From Prototheca cutis (Eukaryota > Chlorophyta > Trebouxiophyceae > Chlorellales > Chlorellaceae), in the NCBI GenBank assembly GCA_002897115.2, contig BCIH01000011.1, forward strand, positions 528,804 to 592,803: a stretch of DNA of 64,000 nt. The letters are read 5' to 3'. The translations under genes and the position numbers were made by a program. The notes under the pieces were generated by a model that saw only the letters and a program-made list of their open reading frames with translations, was not told the origin of the DNA and ran no database searches. Shown here in pieces: positions 34,511 through 45,894 of this stretch. Within the stretch, counting starts at the first letter, position 1. The number at the start of each line of letters is the position of its first letter.

Positions 34511-36391
34511 ATGTCGGACCAGACGAGCAATGCGGCTGCGCCACCGCCATCGGGCCGTCCCCGGCTGAATCTGAAGCCACGGGACCCCGAGGCCGCTGCC
34601 AGGATGGAGGCCGAGCGCCAGGCGTCCATGGGAAAGGTGATCAGAATTGCACAATGGAAGCGGGGCCAGAACGCGCCAACTGGTGCGCATGGGACCAGGA
34701 CACCCCACGCTGCCCATGCCCACTGCAGAGCCCCTTTGGGAACGCCAAGCCCCGTGAGGCGGTCATCGCGAGCCGGAGCGGGAAGACGGAGGAGGAGATC
34801 CTGAAGGAGGAAGTGGAGGCCAACTACAAGCTCAAGGCAAGCGATTTGTGCGGGGCATGTCGCCGTCCGTGCTGGATGGGTTGTCAGGCAACCTCTTCCG
34901 GGCCGCTCGGGAATCGGACTCCCAGCGTTGTTGGGCAGTGGGGGGGGAGGGAAAGACCCAACTCCCTGCTGGATGCCAGGGCTCCAACAAGAAAGACCAT
35001 GCCTCCCCCCACCATGGCTCGCCCACTAACATTTAAACCCACAATTCTTTCGTGCAGATGCGGCTGAACAGTTCTCAGGTCGAGGCAAAGACGGTAGCCG
35101 AAGCGACGATGGCAGCCGCCGAGCAGGAGCTCAAGGACAACCAGGATCCAGCCAAGAGCGCCGAATTGGAGGCGGCAGTGGAGCAGCGCCGCCGGGAGCT
35201 GGCAGACCTCATCCAGAGCTTTGAGGTGCAGCGATATTCCTTTTTTTTTNNNNNNNNNNNNNNNNNNNNNNNNNNNNNNNNNNNNNNNNNNNNNNNNNNN
35301 NNNNNNNNNNNGGGGGGGGGGGGGGGGGGGCGCGGGCGTGCAGCGAAAATAGGAATGGAGTGGTGCTAGGGCGCCAATGGAGCAAACAGCTGGAACAATG
35401 CTCGATCACCTGTATGTATATGTATATGCACACATATACCTCATGCTCATAACCCTCGCAGACGACGATGCTCGAGACGGCACGGGCGGGCACGGGTCCG
35501 CGGATGTCCGAGGTGCGACGGGCACAGCGTGAGGCGGTGGTGGCAGCTGCCCCAGCGGCAGCTGGCCCCACAGCCCAGGGCACTGCACGCTACCACCCCA
35601 CCCAGGGCTATAACGCCGGGGCCGATGCGGGGGTGCCCGCCAGCCGCGGTTTCCCCAACGGCCAGTACGGCGTGCGTGGCGGGGCGGCCGGCGGCGGCCC
35701 GGGGCGTGCCCCCGCCTCTCGCGGCTTTGGTGACTACCAGCCGCAGGGTCTGGGCACGGGGGGTAACCGTGGTGGTCCACGTGGCGAGCAAGGCGAGGGC
35801 CGCCCGGGAGGCCGCCAAGGCCACCACTCCACCCGCAACTACATTGTGCCCGAGGGGGGAGAGAGGTGAGGGTGTTGATTGGCTTGTCTTGGTGTGTGTG
35901 GGGGGAGGTGTTTTGGAGAGGGATTATTTTTTTCGGGGGGGAGGGAAGGGGCAATGTATGGGCACTTTGATTCAATCCCTGATTGATTGATTGCAACGAA
36001 TCTCCTTCACAGTAGCAAAGAAAAACTGACCAGCACAACCCCAGCCCCCAACCTACCATACAGCAGCTTCCAGGGCCGGACGCCCTCCCGCAGCTACGTG
36101 GGGGATGACAGTGACGCCGGCTTTTACGATCCGCCGTCATCATTTGACCCCGCGGGCATCGCGGGGCAGCAGCCTGGGGGCGGTGGGTCGGGGCGGTATG
36201 GCGGTCGGCGCGAGGGTGGCGGCGACCGGGGCGGCCGGGGCTCGCGGTCTTACAACAACGCCGCCGGCGACCGGGGGGGCTCGTTTGGCTTCCACGATGG
36301 CTACGTGCCCCCGGGGCTCGCGGGCCGTGGTGTGGGCGGCGAAATCCAGTTTGAGGAGAACAGCTTTGGTACCACGCAAGACCGCTTTTGA
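34511..36391 (+). CDS. RGG-rich eIF4B-like protein
   Basis: Five exons, 34511-34636, 34729-34836, 35058-35225, 35462-35865 and about 36013-36391, give about 394 residues. The N-terminus has GRPRLNLKPRDPEAAARME and SPFGNAKPREAVI followed by EEEILKEEVEANY. These resemble the RPRLNLxxR and FGGAKPxD elements of eukaryotic initiation factor 4B. A helical, charged middle part (about residues 80-135) leads to a long Gly/Arg/Tyr/Ser-rich half with many RGG and GGR units. Such proteins bind RNA and are often disordered. No RRM is present, so eIF4B identity is only a suggestion. Exon 2 ends in a GC donor (AAG|GCAAGC), and the third intron contains the second assembly gap. The acceptor of exon 5 could also be at 36064. 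Confidence 0.68.
34837..35057 (+). other. GC-AG intron in the eIF4B-like gene
   Basis: CTC AAG|GCAAGCG joins to the acceptor TCGTGCAG before ATG CGG CTG in phase 0. The nearest GT (34848 region) leaves phase 2 and breaks the following exon. The donor is AG|GCAAG, the known GC-AG consensus. Confidence 0.6.
35250..35330. other. Assembly gap (62 N) flanked by T and G runs
   Basis: N fills 35250-35311, directly after nine T and directly before about 19 G. It lies inside an intron of the eIF4B-like gene, so a homopolymer probably stopped the reads. Confidence 0.95.
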
Positions 36392-36785
36392 GTGTGTTTG
36401 TCTAGTGGCCGGTGATGACATGTGTGGTGATGTGGTGTTGCAAGGGAACCAAACTCACTCAATCCTCCCTGCACGGACAACTACAAGCCCCTCGCCCCAT
36501 CCCTCCGTGCTCAAAATGCTCCTGTCTGCAATACACACAGAACACCTTGGTCCAGTTACACACACGACAAGGGTGCACCAGTTGGAATGACGGCGATGCA
36601 ACACTGCCGCCGGCAGCAACAATAGTGGTACAGGTGTCCCGCGCGGGGCAGGCCATGACAACGGACAAGGGGTTCATGGGGACAGCATGCCTGAACCGTG
36701 GCATGCCTGTGGGACTGCAAATGGCCCATGCCTGGGACAAAAAACAGTGCGCAAGCGTTCAGAAACACACACACACGCGCATCCA
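36392..36785. other. Convergent spacer eIF4B-like / SERINC
   Basis: 394 bases, tail to tail. A short ACAC/GCGC-rich patch lies near 36765. No gene is seen. Confidence 0.6.
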
Positions 36786-38650
36786 TCAATAAAACACGCG
36801 GTCTGGGAAGAGGGCGGGGGCGGNGAGGGTCCAGATGTAGAGCACGGCGGCGACCCACTGCGTCACCACTTTAATCCAGACCGAGGTCCAGCCCACGTCC
36901 AGGCGGTCACGGGGCTGCCCCGCCGAGCCCCACCCTGTCATCAGCATGCCGATGTACATCGATGCTAGCGCAAAGACGGCATAAAACTGCCCGTATGAAT
37001 ACGGCACAGGGGCGTCGTCTGCGTCGGCGGCAGTGGCGGCACGCTGGGGCGGGGCGCTGACGGATCCACGGTCCATGGCATCAATGCCAGCAGGGGCGGT
37101 GGCCGACACGCCATCCAGCCCTGCGCTCGTGAGCTCGGCATCAGCCAATAAAGGCCTCCGGGCAGCAGTCCCCTGCTCCACTCCGTACGCATCGTCCCCC
37201 CAGTCTGTGGAAAACGTCTGGGTGTTGGACCCGGCACGGAAGGCCGAGTAGACGACGGAGAGCAGCGTGAACAGCATTCCCGCCGCGAGTGTAGCCCCAC
37301 CCGCAGCGCCAAGGCGTGCGCCGAGAAGGTTACAAGCATACTCGCGTGGCTCGCTTTGCAGCGCCGACCAGCCCAGGGACGAAACGTAGAGNCCCACCGC
37401 GGCGGCCACAAACAGGCTGCCCTGCTGCACGGCTGGGTGCAGCGTGGCAAGGGACATGACAAAGGTCAGGGCCAGCCCCGTGCACACGAAGAACACGTTG
37501 AGCCCGCAGTCCTGGTCGCCGGGGACAAACCAGCGAAAGCCCATCGCGGCCAGGGCCGCAGACCCGGCTAGGGCGCCCAGCGTGGCAGCCAGCAGGCCGT
37601 ACAGCCACGTCTCGTCCTCCTCCCCAGCCGCCACCCAGGAATCATTCCAGCTCTGTGTCATGTCCACCACGATAATCATCTGCACCAGAAGAAAAAGTGG
37701 CGAACCGAAGCGCGCCAGCCACTCTGCGTTTTTTTTGGCCAGTAAATTGGGGGTGGGCAATGGTGATGGTGCGNGCACATTGTGGATTCCATTTCCATTC
37801 AACAAAACATGAGACCGGTAGCAGCAAAGCAAGTCACCACCTGAAACACNCATACTCCACCCAAACGAAACAAAATTTAGCTACACGCACCATAGGCGGC
37901 GATGATGCCGGGGGGGAGGAAGAAGGGGAACACGAGTGCCACAATCCAGAGACCAGCCTTGATGATCCAGGAGCCGTGGTGGATCTGGCGATCACGCTTG
38001 TCGCTCGTCCGCCGCACGCCTGCCATCACCAGCGCCAGGATAGTGAACAGCAGCTGCGGTACGGTGTGTGTGTGTGCGTGCGTGCGTGCGTGCNTGCGTG
38101 CGTTGAAGGGACTGTTGACCACAGGTTGGCCCAGTGAGGGAGGAACAAAGCAAAGGCTNACCCAGTTGCCGAGGCTGATGCGGTAGACGGCTTGGGCACC
38201 AAACCATTCGTCTGAAGGCATCTCGCCCTTGTTAAAGGACTTGACGATCCCTGCGGCAATGGACATGCCGAGCGGTGGTGGTGGGTCTACATGCATCGAT
38301 GTGTTTACCAAGCCCATACGGGAGTTGCAGCGCCCCAAGCACAGCACTAGGCCAGGCGACATCGTGACTGTGGGGTGCTCCAACCTCCCCCTCCGCACCC
38401 CCCAGCTCGCTCCCAAACACCAACTCCCTCTGGGATAGATCCCGACAAACGCACATGGGATCTTCATGATGAGGGGCTTGGCAAAGTCACGCAGGAGCCA
38501 GGCCAGCAGCATGGAGAGGGTGAACAGGAAGCTCCAGGCCATGCGGGCGCTACGGACCAGGGCCTCCCGGGAGGCACATGTGCACACGCTGCAGGCGCAT
38601 GCCGCCGCAGCGCTGGCCAAGCACGAGCTCAGGGGTCCCAGGACAAACAT
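36786..38650 (-). CDS. SERINC: Serine incorporator (SERINC/TMS1) family membrane protein
   Basis: Four exons on the minus strand, 38650-38455, 38250-38162, 38053-37891 and 37723-36786, give 461 residues with all phases closing. The start MFVLGPLSSCLASAAAACACSVCTC is the Cys/Ala/Ser-rich N-terminus usual for this family. About ten hydrophobic helices follow, with family motifs AWSFLFTLSMLLAWLLRD, GIIAAYEWLARFGSPLFLLVQ, MTQSWNDSW and MLMTGWG. The protein ends SVWIKVVTQWVAAVLYIWT. SERINC proteins sit in ER/Golgi/plasma membranes; roles in lipid scrambling and serine-lipid supply are proposed. A variable loop (DAELTSAGLDGVSATAPAG...) lies before the last three helices. Several Ns fall in the coding sequence. 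An intron carries a GCGT microsatellite. Confidence 0.92.
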
Positions 38651-39889
38651 GCTTGGCCTGAATGCTTTCGTGCCCGTGCACGGGGGCTGGGCAACTTCAG
38701 TGTCGGGAGGGCGCTCGCTCCATACAGGGAGCCCAGGCACCCCTCGGAAACACCAGGTCGTTCTTTTCTTACTAGTTTGTTGTAAAACAAAGTGTCATCC
38801 GTTGAGCAGGGCCGATTCTGTGCCCCGCGTGTTCGTGGGCAGCGACTCTGATTTCTAGGTCACGGAGAATTCCCATTCGCNTGTTCCCCGTGCGGGTGTG
38901 GGCACCCAGCTACGTCCCAACCCCCCCCCGCCGCTAGGTCCTGCAATTTCTCGCCCTCTTTACACTCGGGCTGGCAGCACGAAAAAGCGCTTCCCTAAGA
39001 AATAAACACCTCACGCTCGCAGCAGAGGGGGACTCGGATGGCAATGTTTGGGCACCGGCGTGGGCCCGCCGGTGGATGCAGCGTAGCATGCGCAGTGGAA
39101 GGAGGCCCGGGGGGGGGGGCCTGAGACTTTGATGCAGGTACTCATTCCAAGAACTTGGCCACGGAAAACAAGGACATGGCGACAAGGGGGGGGGGGGGGG
39201 GGGCGCGTCTCTCTTGTCTCTATCTTCTCAGAGAAGGGGGCGGTGCAGCGGTGCAGCTTGGCATGAGCATGCGGGAGGCAGAAACAGCAGCGGAAAGGAA
39301 AGGACGATCGGGTCTGATCGGGCCCAGCTGCCTGCCCCCGGCATAAGGGGCACAAAAGTGGGACTGCAGCGGCGGCCACTCTGCAGGTCCCCCTCCTCTC
39401 AAGGAACAGACCCAGCAAGAGCGGCAAAGACAAGCAGCAGGGAGACCAAAAGGACAGCGAGCATGGAAAACTTCAGGGCCCGGCATGCAGCACACCATGC
39501 AAAGCGTGCGGAGCTGGATAATGTGAGGGAGCAGGGGAGCTGTACTTGAACTCCGAGATCCCCGTTGGGGTATCTGATAGTCCTCCTCCAATAACAGTCT
39601 GGAATGCAGGAGGGGGGGCCCAGGGCACACTACAACGCAGCGGACTGCGCAGCTGCGGTATGCGTTGCGGCAGCGGGAACTTTGAGCCGCAGGAACACTC
39701 CTCGCTCACGGAAATGGGTAGTGAGAAGGACAACAACGTGGTAGGGTGAGTGGGGTCATTCATCAGAGCTCGACGTAGGGGACTGGGCGGGCCATCGCTC
39801 ATGGCGCCGAAGGGAGGGGAGGTGCGTGCAGGTCAAAGCGTACACGTCTCACTGGCCCCGCTCGGCGACCGGGGACACACACCTTCAGA
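38651..39889. other. Intergenic spacer SERINC - RRM protein
   Basis: 1239 bases lie between the SERINC start and the end of the RRM gene (both -). A G run sits at 39187-39201. Frames at 39155-39549 (+) and 39011-39630 (-) are low-complexity and unsupported. The SERINC promoter must lie near 38650-39000. Nothing else is recognised. Confidence 0.55.
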
Positions 39890-42800
39890 TCACCGTCCCC
39901 ACAGGCCACTGCCGCCTGAACCACTGAGATGCATGCCATCCAGGGAAAATGCAAAAGGATCGCCGCCTGCGGGCGAGGATGCCGATGTGTACGAAGGGGC
40001 ATGCACTGCCGGCGGCGCCGCCAGGATCTCCTCCTGCGAATTTGGAGTAGGATTATTATTGTTATTTCCGGGAGGACTGCCACGGGCGGGTGCTCGTCGG
40101 AACACGTTTGAAAAATGTGTGCAACGGTCCTCCCCCCCAAAACAGGCACCTTCCCGCCAACTTCCCCTGACAAGCCCCATCAACAAAATATCCCCACCAA
40201 CCTGGCGGGGCACGGCGGCATCGATGGCGACGTAGGCCCCCCGGATTTGGTGGGCCCCATGCGCGACCACGCGCTTGATGGCCGCCTCGGTTTCGAACGT
40301 TACAAAGCCAAACCCCCGGTGCTCGCGCTTGTTGGCCCGATCGCGGGGCAGGTAGACGTCCAGCACGTAGCCAAAGGCGCTGAAATACTCCTTGACATCG
40401 CCCTCGCTCGTGTCGCGGCCAAGCTTGCCCACAAAGATCCGAGGTCCCGCGCGGGCCGACGCGGGACCGTGGTTGCTTCCGGAAGCGGTTGTGCTGCCGA
40501 CGCCGGTGCTCCCATGACGTGGCGGAACCGAAGACTGTTGTTGCTGCTGCTGTGCAGTGGCAGCAGCAGCGGCAGCCGCAAAGCCAGCCAGCGTGCCTCC
40601 GCCGTGGGTGCTGCCACCGGGCGTGGGTGCCATGCCCGGCCACCCGGCGGCCAGGGCATCGGACAGCGTGCGGGCCAGGTCGGGCGCAGTGGCGGCGTGC
40701 AGCGACCCCGGCCCCAGCGCAGGCGCACTTCCGCCGCCGAAAGGGTCCAGCCCCGGCAGCGACCCAGGCACGCTCCCCGGCGCAAATGGCCCCACATCAG
40801 TCCCGACACCGGAGCGGTATCCGGCGCCCGCCCGAACGCGGCCACCGACCCGAACTGACCCCGATGGTCCCGCGCCGTATGCTCCGGATCTTGATCCCGG
40901 TCCCGCGGAACCCTCCACGCTACCAGCACCCTGTCCGCCATAGAGGCTGGCGTTGGAGGCGTTGCGGTTGAGGCCCGGCAGGGACCCCAGGCTGGCCGAG
41001 TGTGCCAGCTGCGCGTGGTAGGCTGCCTGGGCCAGCATCGCCTGCAGCCCCTCTGCCGAAGCCGATGCGGTGGCGGGAACGCTGCCGGCCACCCCAGAAG
41101 CGCTGGCGTCGCTGCCAGCAAAGGCCAGCAGGTCTGGCAGCATCGCCAGAGACCCCGATGACGGCACCCCGGGCACCGGCACACCGCCCCCTAAGCCCAA
41201 GTTACTCATGCGCGTCGGTGTTGGAGGCGTGCCCGTTCCCTGGGTACCACCCGCAAGAGTCGACGTGCTCGCGTTGCGTCGCGCCGACGGCGGCGGCGTG
41301 CCCAAACCGGGGCTCAGCATGCCGCTGTGGAACGACGCGCTGGGAGTCAACAGCGTCGCGCTGCCGCCCGAAGCCTCGACGCCCAAGGCCGCGGGCTGGT
41401 GCGCGTCGGCTCCATGACCGCCGGCACGGCGCCGGGGAGGCGGCGACACCGGCTGCGCCCCTGCATTCACTGCAGCGGCGGCGTACGCCGCAGACCCCCC
41501 ATGAACGCTGCCGTTGATCTGGGACTGGAGGGCCCGGAGGTACTCGGTGACCGCTGAACTGCCATGCACGGTTGCGGTTGCGGCAGTGTGGGGGCCCAGT
41601 GCCGCCCCCAGCGCCGCCAAATTTGGCTGACTCATGCACAGCCTGCCCGGAAGCAGCGCAGCAGCGGCCGCGGCGGCCGCCGCCGCTGCTGAAGCGGTGG
41701 TTCCGGGGCCTCCCCCGCCGCCCATTCCACCGCCACCACCGCCACGGTCTTTGGGCGTGGCACGGTCTATGGCGACTTCGTTCCCTCCCAAAACATGAAC
41801 CTGGGCCATGACGGCGTCGACGGCTTCGGCCGAAGCAAACGTGACGAAACCAATGCCCCGGTGCGAGGCCTTGGAGGGGTCCTTGGGCATGTACGCGTCC
41901 TGTACGGCGCCCCAGCGCTCAAAGTACGCCCGGAATGCCGTGTCGGTGACCGAAGATGGGATACGAGCGACGAAAATCCTGGTGGTCCGCGCCGAGCCCA
42001 CGCGGCCCTCGGGCAGCGCGGGCTTGGCCTCGCACCGCCGGCCGTCGATGGTGTGGTCGGCCGCGGCGCAGGCCGCCGCCGCCGCGCCTGGGTCGACATA
42101 CGTTACAAATCCGAAGCCTCGCGATTTCCCGGAATGCCGCTCGCGCATGATCGTCGCGTCCTCAACGATGCCAAACCGCTCAAAGTGCGCGGCCAGGGAA
42201 GCCTCCTCCGTCTGCCAGGGAATGCCCAGCACCACAATCTTCCGTGCGTCACCATCACTTGTCGTTCCTGGGAGTACCAGCGGCGGTGTTGTTGTTGTAC
42301 TTCCCATGCCCGCGCCGGAAACAGCAATCCCAGCACCGATGGTCGCTGGACCACCAACAAGATCCATGCCCGGCGGCATGTCGGCGAGCATGCTCCCGTC
42401 ATCCATCATCAACGGAGAGGAGACGGCCAGGCCGTCGCTGCTGGCCCTTGGATTGCTGGACACGGACAGGTCCCCGGGGACACACGGTGACATGCCCTCC
42501 CCATGGCCGCCGGCCGGTGGCGCCAGCGTGACCCGCGTCAGGGCCTCGGCCAGGACTGCTGCATCTCCCAGGCTCTCGGCGCTGGACTCGGACAGCGCGG
42601 ACAGCTGCCCGGCACTGATAGGGACGCCAGGGCCGGGCCGGGAGGCCCGAGGGTCAAAGGGGATCGGGGCCGTGGGCGAGGGCAGGGACATCGGGACTGG
42701 GCCCAGGACAGCAGGGCCCGCCTCGCTGCCCGGGTTGGTCCAGCCCAGCCCGCCCCGCTTCTCCTCTTCGGATATGGTAGCGGCTCGCGGGATCTGACTG

Positions 42801-42904
42801 CAAGGGGAGGGGACGGGGAGGGGCGACTGGTGGGTGCGCCCGGCTTCCGCTCCCGGCTCGAAAGACAAAACCCTCGTGGCGACCGGGGTCTCGTCTCCCC
42901 TCAC
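39890..42904 (-). CDS. Three-RRM RNA-binding protein with long low-complexity linker
   Basis: One frame is open from 42904 to TGA at 39890 (1004 codons). RRM1 lies near residues 220-300 (RKIVVLGIPWQ, RGFGFVTY as RNP1). RRM2 lies near 305-383 (RIFVARIPSS, RGIGFVTF) and RRM3 near 820-898 (RIFVGKLGRD, RGFGFVTF). All three RNP1 sequences keep the aromatic residues that stack on RNA. The linker between RRM2 and RRM3 is about 430 residues rich in Ala, Gly, Ser and Pro, with poly-Ala and a glutamine run. RRM sequences resemble Musashi/hnRNP-A types, but the order 2+1 is also that of CELF proteins. A probable intron lies at 40201-40034. It is 168 bases, a multiple of three, so retention would keep the frame; removal gives 948 residues. 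Confidence 0.82.
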   Translation of the reverse strand: MRGDETPVATRVLSFEPGAEAGRTHQSPLPVPSPCSQIPRAATISEEEKRGGLGWTNPGSEAGPAVLGPVPMSLPSPTAPIPFDPRASRPGPGVPISAGQLSALSESSAESLGDAAVLAEALTRVTLAPPAGGHGEGMSPCVPGDLSVSSNPRASSDGLAVSSPLMMDDGSMLADMPPGMDLVGGPATIGAGIAVSGAGMGSTTTTPPLVLPGTTSDGDARKIVVLGIPWQTEEASLAAHFERFGIVEDATIMRERHSGKSRGFGFVTYVDPGAAAAACAAADHTIDGRRCEAKPALPEGRVGSARTTRIFVARIPSSVTDTAFRAYFERWGAVQDAYMPKDPSKASHRGIGFVTFASAEAVDAVMAQVHVLGGNEVAIDRATPKDRGGGGGGMGGGGGPGTTASAAAAAAAAAAALLPGRLCMSQPNLAALGAALGPHTAATATVHGSSAVTEYLRALQSQINGSVHGGSAAYAAAAVNAGAQPVSPPPRRRAGGHGADAHQPAALGVEASGGSATLLTPSASFHSGMLSPGLGTPPPSARRNASTSTLAGGTQGTGTPPTPTRMSNLGLGGGVPVPGVPSSGSLAMLPDLLAFAGSDASASGVAGSVPATASASAEGLQAMLAQAAYHAQLAHSASLGSLPGLNRNASNASLYGGQGAGSVEGSAGPGSRSGAYGAGPSGSVRVGGRVRAGAGYRSGVGTDVGPFAPGSVPGSLPGLDPFGGGSAPALGPGSLHAATAPDLARTLSDALAAGWPGMAPTPGGSTHGGGTLAGFAAAAAAATAQQQQQQSSVPPRHGSTGVGSTTASGSNHGPASARAGPRIFVGKLGRDTSEGDVKEYFSAFGYVLDVYLPRDRANKREHRGFGFVTFETEAAIKRVVAHGAHQIRGAYVAIDAAVPRQVGGDILLMGLVRGSWREGACFGGEDRCTHFSNVFRRAPARGSPPGNNNNNPTPNSQEEILAAPPAVHAPSYTSASSPAGGDPFAFSLDGMHLSGSGGSGLWGR

Positions 42905-43548
42905 GGCTCCTCGTCAGCTATTCCCGCTGCCATGCCACTCCATTCAATAATAAAAGGCATGAGAGGCGGTAGAATCGGCTCGTCGGCCCCAGGATACGCG
43001 CTGATGGACTGATCGGGGACAGGATTACGCCGCGGAGCATCCACCCCCGACATGCCCCGCACGCACGCCCGGTCCTCTCACCTCCTGCAATGNGTGGAAA
43101 CACTAGGGCGTGCGGTCCAGTTAAAAATGCGACGAGCGCTGTCGAGTCTCGGGGCCCTGGTGACTTGGAAATGGGCCGTCGCGGCCACCCGGTGAGGTCC
43201 TGCCCAGCCGTGCGGGCAGATGCGTCAGATGGCCGTTTGGTTCCCGCGCAAACCCCCCGGCCCCAATCCCTGCAGCCAGCCGAGCCCCATGCAGTGCCTG
43301 GGCTAGTAATCCTGGGATGGCCCCCGTGCCGGCCCTCTTCCCCGCACCCTGCAGCCCTGATCCCGGCATTCTGCAGCTGCCAATCCTTCGCACCTTTTGC
43401 TGCCCGGAGAAGGACCGAGCGGGGCCACGCCTGCGACGTCGTGCCGTCAGCCTCCCCGTCCCAGTCCCTTCGCCTGCGCCGTGCTGGGTGGCAGCGATTG
43501 GCGCTGAACCCAATCCGAGTTCAAAAGGCACCACATTGAACGAGGATA
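42905..43548. promoter_or_regulatory. Divergent region RRM protein / bL12m
   Basis: 644 bases between two outward-pointing start codons. A short AT-rich patch (TTCAATAATAAAAGG) lies at about 42940-42956, close to the RRM start. No gene is seen. Confidence 0.45.
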
Positions 43549-44592
43549 ATGTTGCGGCTGTGCTTGCAGCGCGCCGGCCAGGCGTCCGTCTCGGCGGCAG
43601 CATCGTGCTCCCCGAGCGTGCCGGCCCTGAGCTCCGTGGCCCGCATGCTGCCCGCCGCGGCCTGCCGGCCCTTCTCCTCCGAGCCTGAGAAGGAGGAGCG
43701 CGAGATCACAAACCCCGTGGTGCTGGAGCTGGTGGACCGCATCGTGCAGCTCAACCTCATGGAGGTGTCCGACCTCACAGAGCTCCTCCGCAAGAGGCTC
43801 AACCTGCCCGCGGCGATGGGCATGCCCATGATGGCAGCAGCACTCCCCGCAGCAGCAGCAGCACCAGGTGTGTTGTGTTTATCGGGGGGGGGTGAGCGGT
43901 GATGGGATGGGGCATATGGATGGAGGTTGCACACCGGCCCCGCGCCGATCATATTGCATGCATTGCCCTCTTGTGAATTCTGCGATGGGAATGCATTCTT
44001 TCGGCTGTGCTGGTTTGCTTGATCCAGGCAGGGAAAGAAAAGATCGCATTGCCGAGTGCGCTCCCTGGAATGGGATGTGATGTCCTCGACTGTTGGCCGA
44101 CAAGAATTCTCCCACTCCTGTCTCGCCGTCCGTTCCCCGGCCGCCAAACAAACCATGCCGCCCTGCCTTTTGACTGCAACAGCCGCCGACGAGGCCCCCA
44201 AGGAGGAGAAGACCTCGTTCGACCTCAAGCTTGACGGTTTTGACGCCGCGGCCAAGATCAAGGTCATCAAGGAGATCCGGGCCGTGACCGACCTCGGCCT
44301 CAAGGAGGCCAAGGAGCTTGTAAGTGTTGGTTTACAGAGTTTTGGTGGCTCATATTGATTTAGATGTCACAGTCATAATGCAGCTTGCAGAGCTACATCG
44401 TGATTTGCAAGTGTGTGTATGTGAAGCATAGCCAGACCATCCGCCGGCATCACACATGACCCCCCCCCAACACACACGAATACACAGGTCGAGGGTGCGC
44501 CGGTGGTTGTGAAGAAGGGTCTGAAGAAGGAGGAGGCCGAGGAGCTGCAGAAGAAGCTGGAGGCTGTGGGCGCCAAGATTGTGCTCGAGTAG
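43549..44592 (+). CDS. MRPL12: Mitochondrial large-subunit ribosomal protein bL12m (L7/L12)
   Basis: Three exons, 43549-43867, 44183-44319 and 44488-44592, give 186 residues. The first 50 residues ([20 protein letters not shown]... RPFSSEPEK) form a typical mitochondrial presequence ending in RPFSS. The L7/L12 N-terminal dimerisation helix follows ([24 protein letters not shown]), then an Ala/Met hinge. The C-terminal domain reads [37 protein letters not shown] and [24 protein letters not shown]. bL12 forms the ribosomal stalk that recruits translation factors. A plastid version cannot be fully excluded, but the presequence favours the mitochondrion. Confidence 0.9.
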
Positions 44593-44939
44593 ACCGCAGG
44601 CCGGTCTTGGCCGTAGGGACTGCGGACACGGTCGCCGCCAGGGTCAAATTTGGGGGAGGGTTCCCCTTTACAATATCCCCTCCAATCAAACCCACCGCAT
44701 GCCTTTGCTACCACGGGGCTGGTGAGCGCCGGCCGGGCCCACAGTTTTTGACCCGGGACTGCGGCACGGCACACGGGCCTGGCAGGGCGGGTCCCGAACA
44801 GCCGGCGGCAGCCCTGCGTCGTCGCCTGCAGAATGTTGGAACACTTTGCACAGCGTGCAACGCAAGAAAAGTTGGGACGAGAAAGCGACGAGTGCAGAAT
44901 TGGATGGGGAGAAGGTGAAGTCAGATCAGCAGAGGGGAT
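44593..44939. other. Convergent spacer bL12m / FHA protein
   Basis: 347 bases, tail to tail, with no recognised gene. Confidence 0.6.
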
Positions 44940-45894
44940 TCATGAAGCGACCAACTTTTGGGTGTGGCGCTGCCAGTCCTGCCGCAGCGCATTCTCCAGC
45001 TGCTCTGCCTTTGCCTGCAGGAGGGGGTTGTGACCATGGAGGGTGCGGATGGCGAATGAAGCGGGGCGCCGTGTGCCTGGGCTTATGTGTCCGGGGCCTC
45101 TGCAGTCCGATCGGAAGTTCCCGAGGTGCACAAACAGGTGCCAGGGGGCTCCACCTCAAACCCTGGCACACAAGACAATATGACACAAGTCCCTTCAATA
45201 ATGCCGCACCCTCAGTCGCTGCTCCTGCCGTGCAGTCTCTGCCTGGATGTATGCCTCCACCGTCTGGCCGTCGTCGGGCGCAGACATGACCTCCACGGAT
45301 ACCTCGGAAAACTCGCCAAAAAGAATGACGTCGCCATTCTGAAGTGCCCTGGCCTCACCTGCCCGTTTTTTGGAAGGGTTGGGAGGGATCGGGTGGGGAG
45401 GGATGGTTCTGCGTGCTGCAACGCAGCCAGGGGCCGAGCCATCATCGATTGATCCGACGGTTCAGGGCTACACTGCCCAGACCCCGCCTTTTCCTCCCCT
45501 CAGAAACATCAAAAAGCACCACCTTGGCGGGGGAGCTCGGTGCCATTTACCCAGGTGCCGTTGCTGCTGCCTAGGTCTCTGAGGCGCCAGGCCCCCTCCT
45601 GCCAGGCCAGCTCCGCGTGCCGCTCGGAGACGTTGGGGTCCTTGATCTGCAGCTGCCTGACCACCCGGGTCCTGCCGAGGATCTGGGAGGGGGGCTTGGC
45701 CACAAGCTCGGTGCCTGCCGCGGGGCCCCGAGTCACGCGCAGGGTGAGGAGGTCGGGTTCCTGCAGGCATGGCTTGGGCGGTCTTGGAGTGATGCTCGGA
45801 TTCTATCCCACTGCATCATGACAGTGGTCTTGACGAATTTCTGATCGCCAACCGATGCTTGTCGAATCCGCGAGCGCCGTCTCACCTCGGCCAT
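44940..45894 (-). CDS. Small FHA-domain protein
   Basis: Four exons on the minus strand, 45894-45886, 45760-45523, 45358-45210 and 45014-44940, give 156 residues. The first coding exon is only ATG GCC GAG. The FHA fold spans residues 4-110, with the phosphothreonine-binding elements GRTRVVRQLQI, NVSERHAELAW and RDLGSSNGTWVNG. The C-terminal AKAEQLENALRQDWQRHTQKL is helical. FHA domains bind phosphothreonine peptides. With only an FHA domain and a short helix, this resembles small plant FHA proteins of unknown role. Frames upstream of the chosen ATG have no in-frame ATG before a stop, which fixes the start. Confidence 0.82.
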
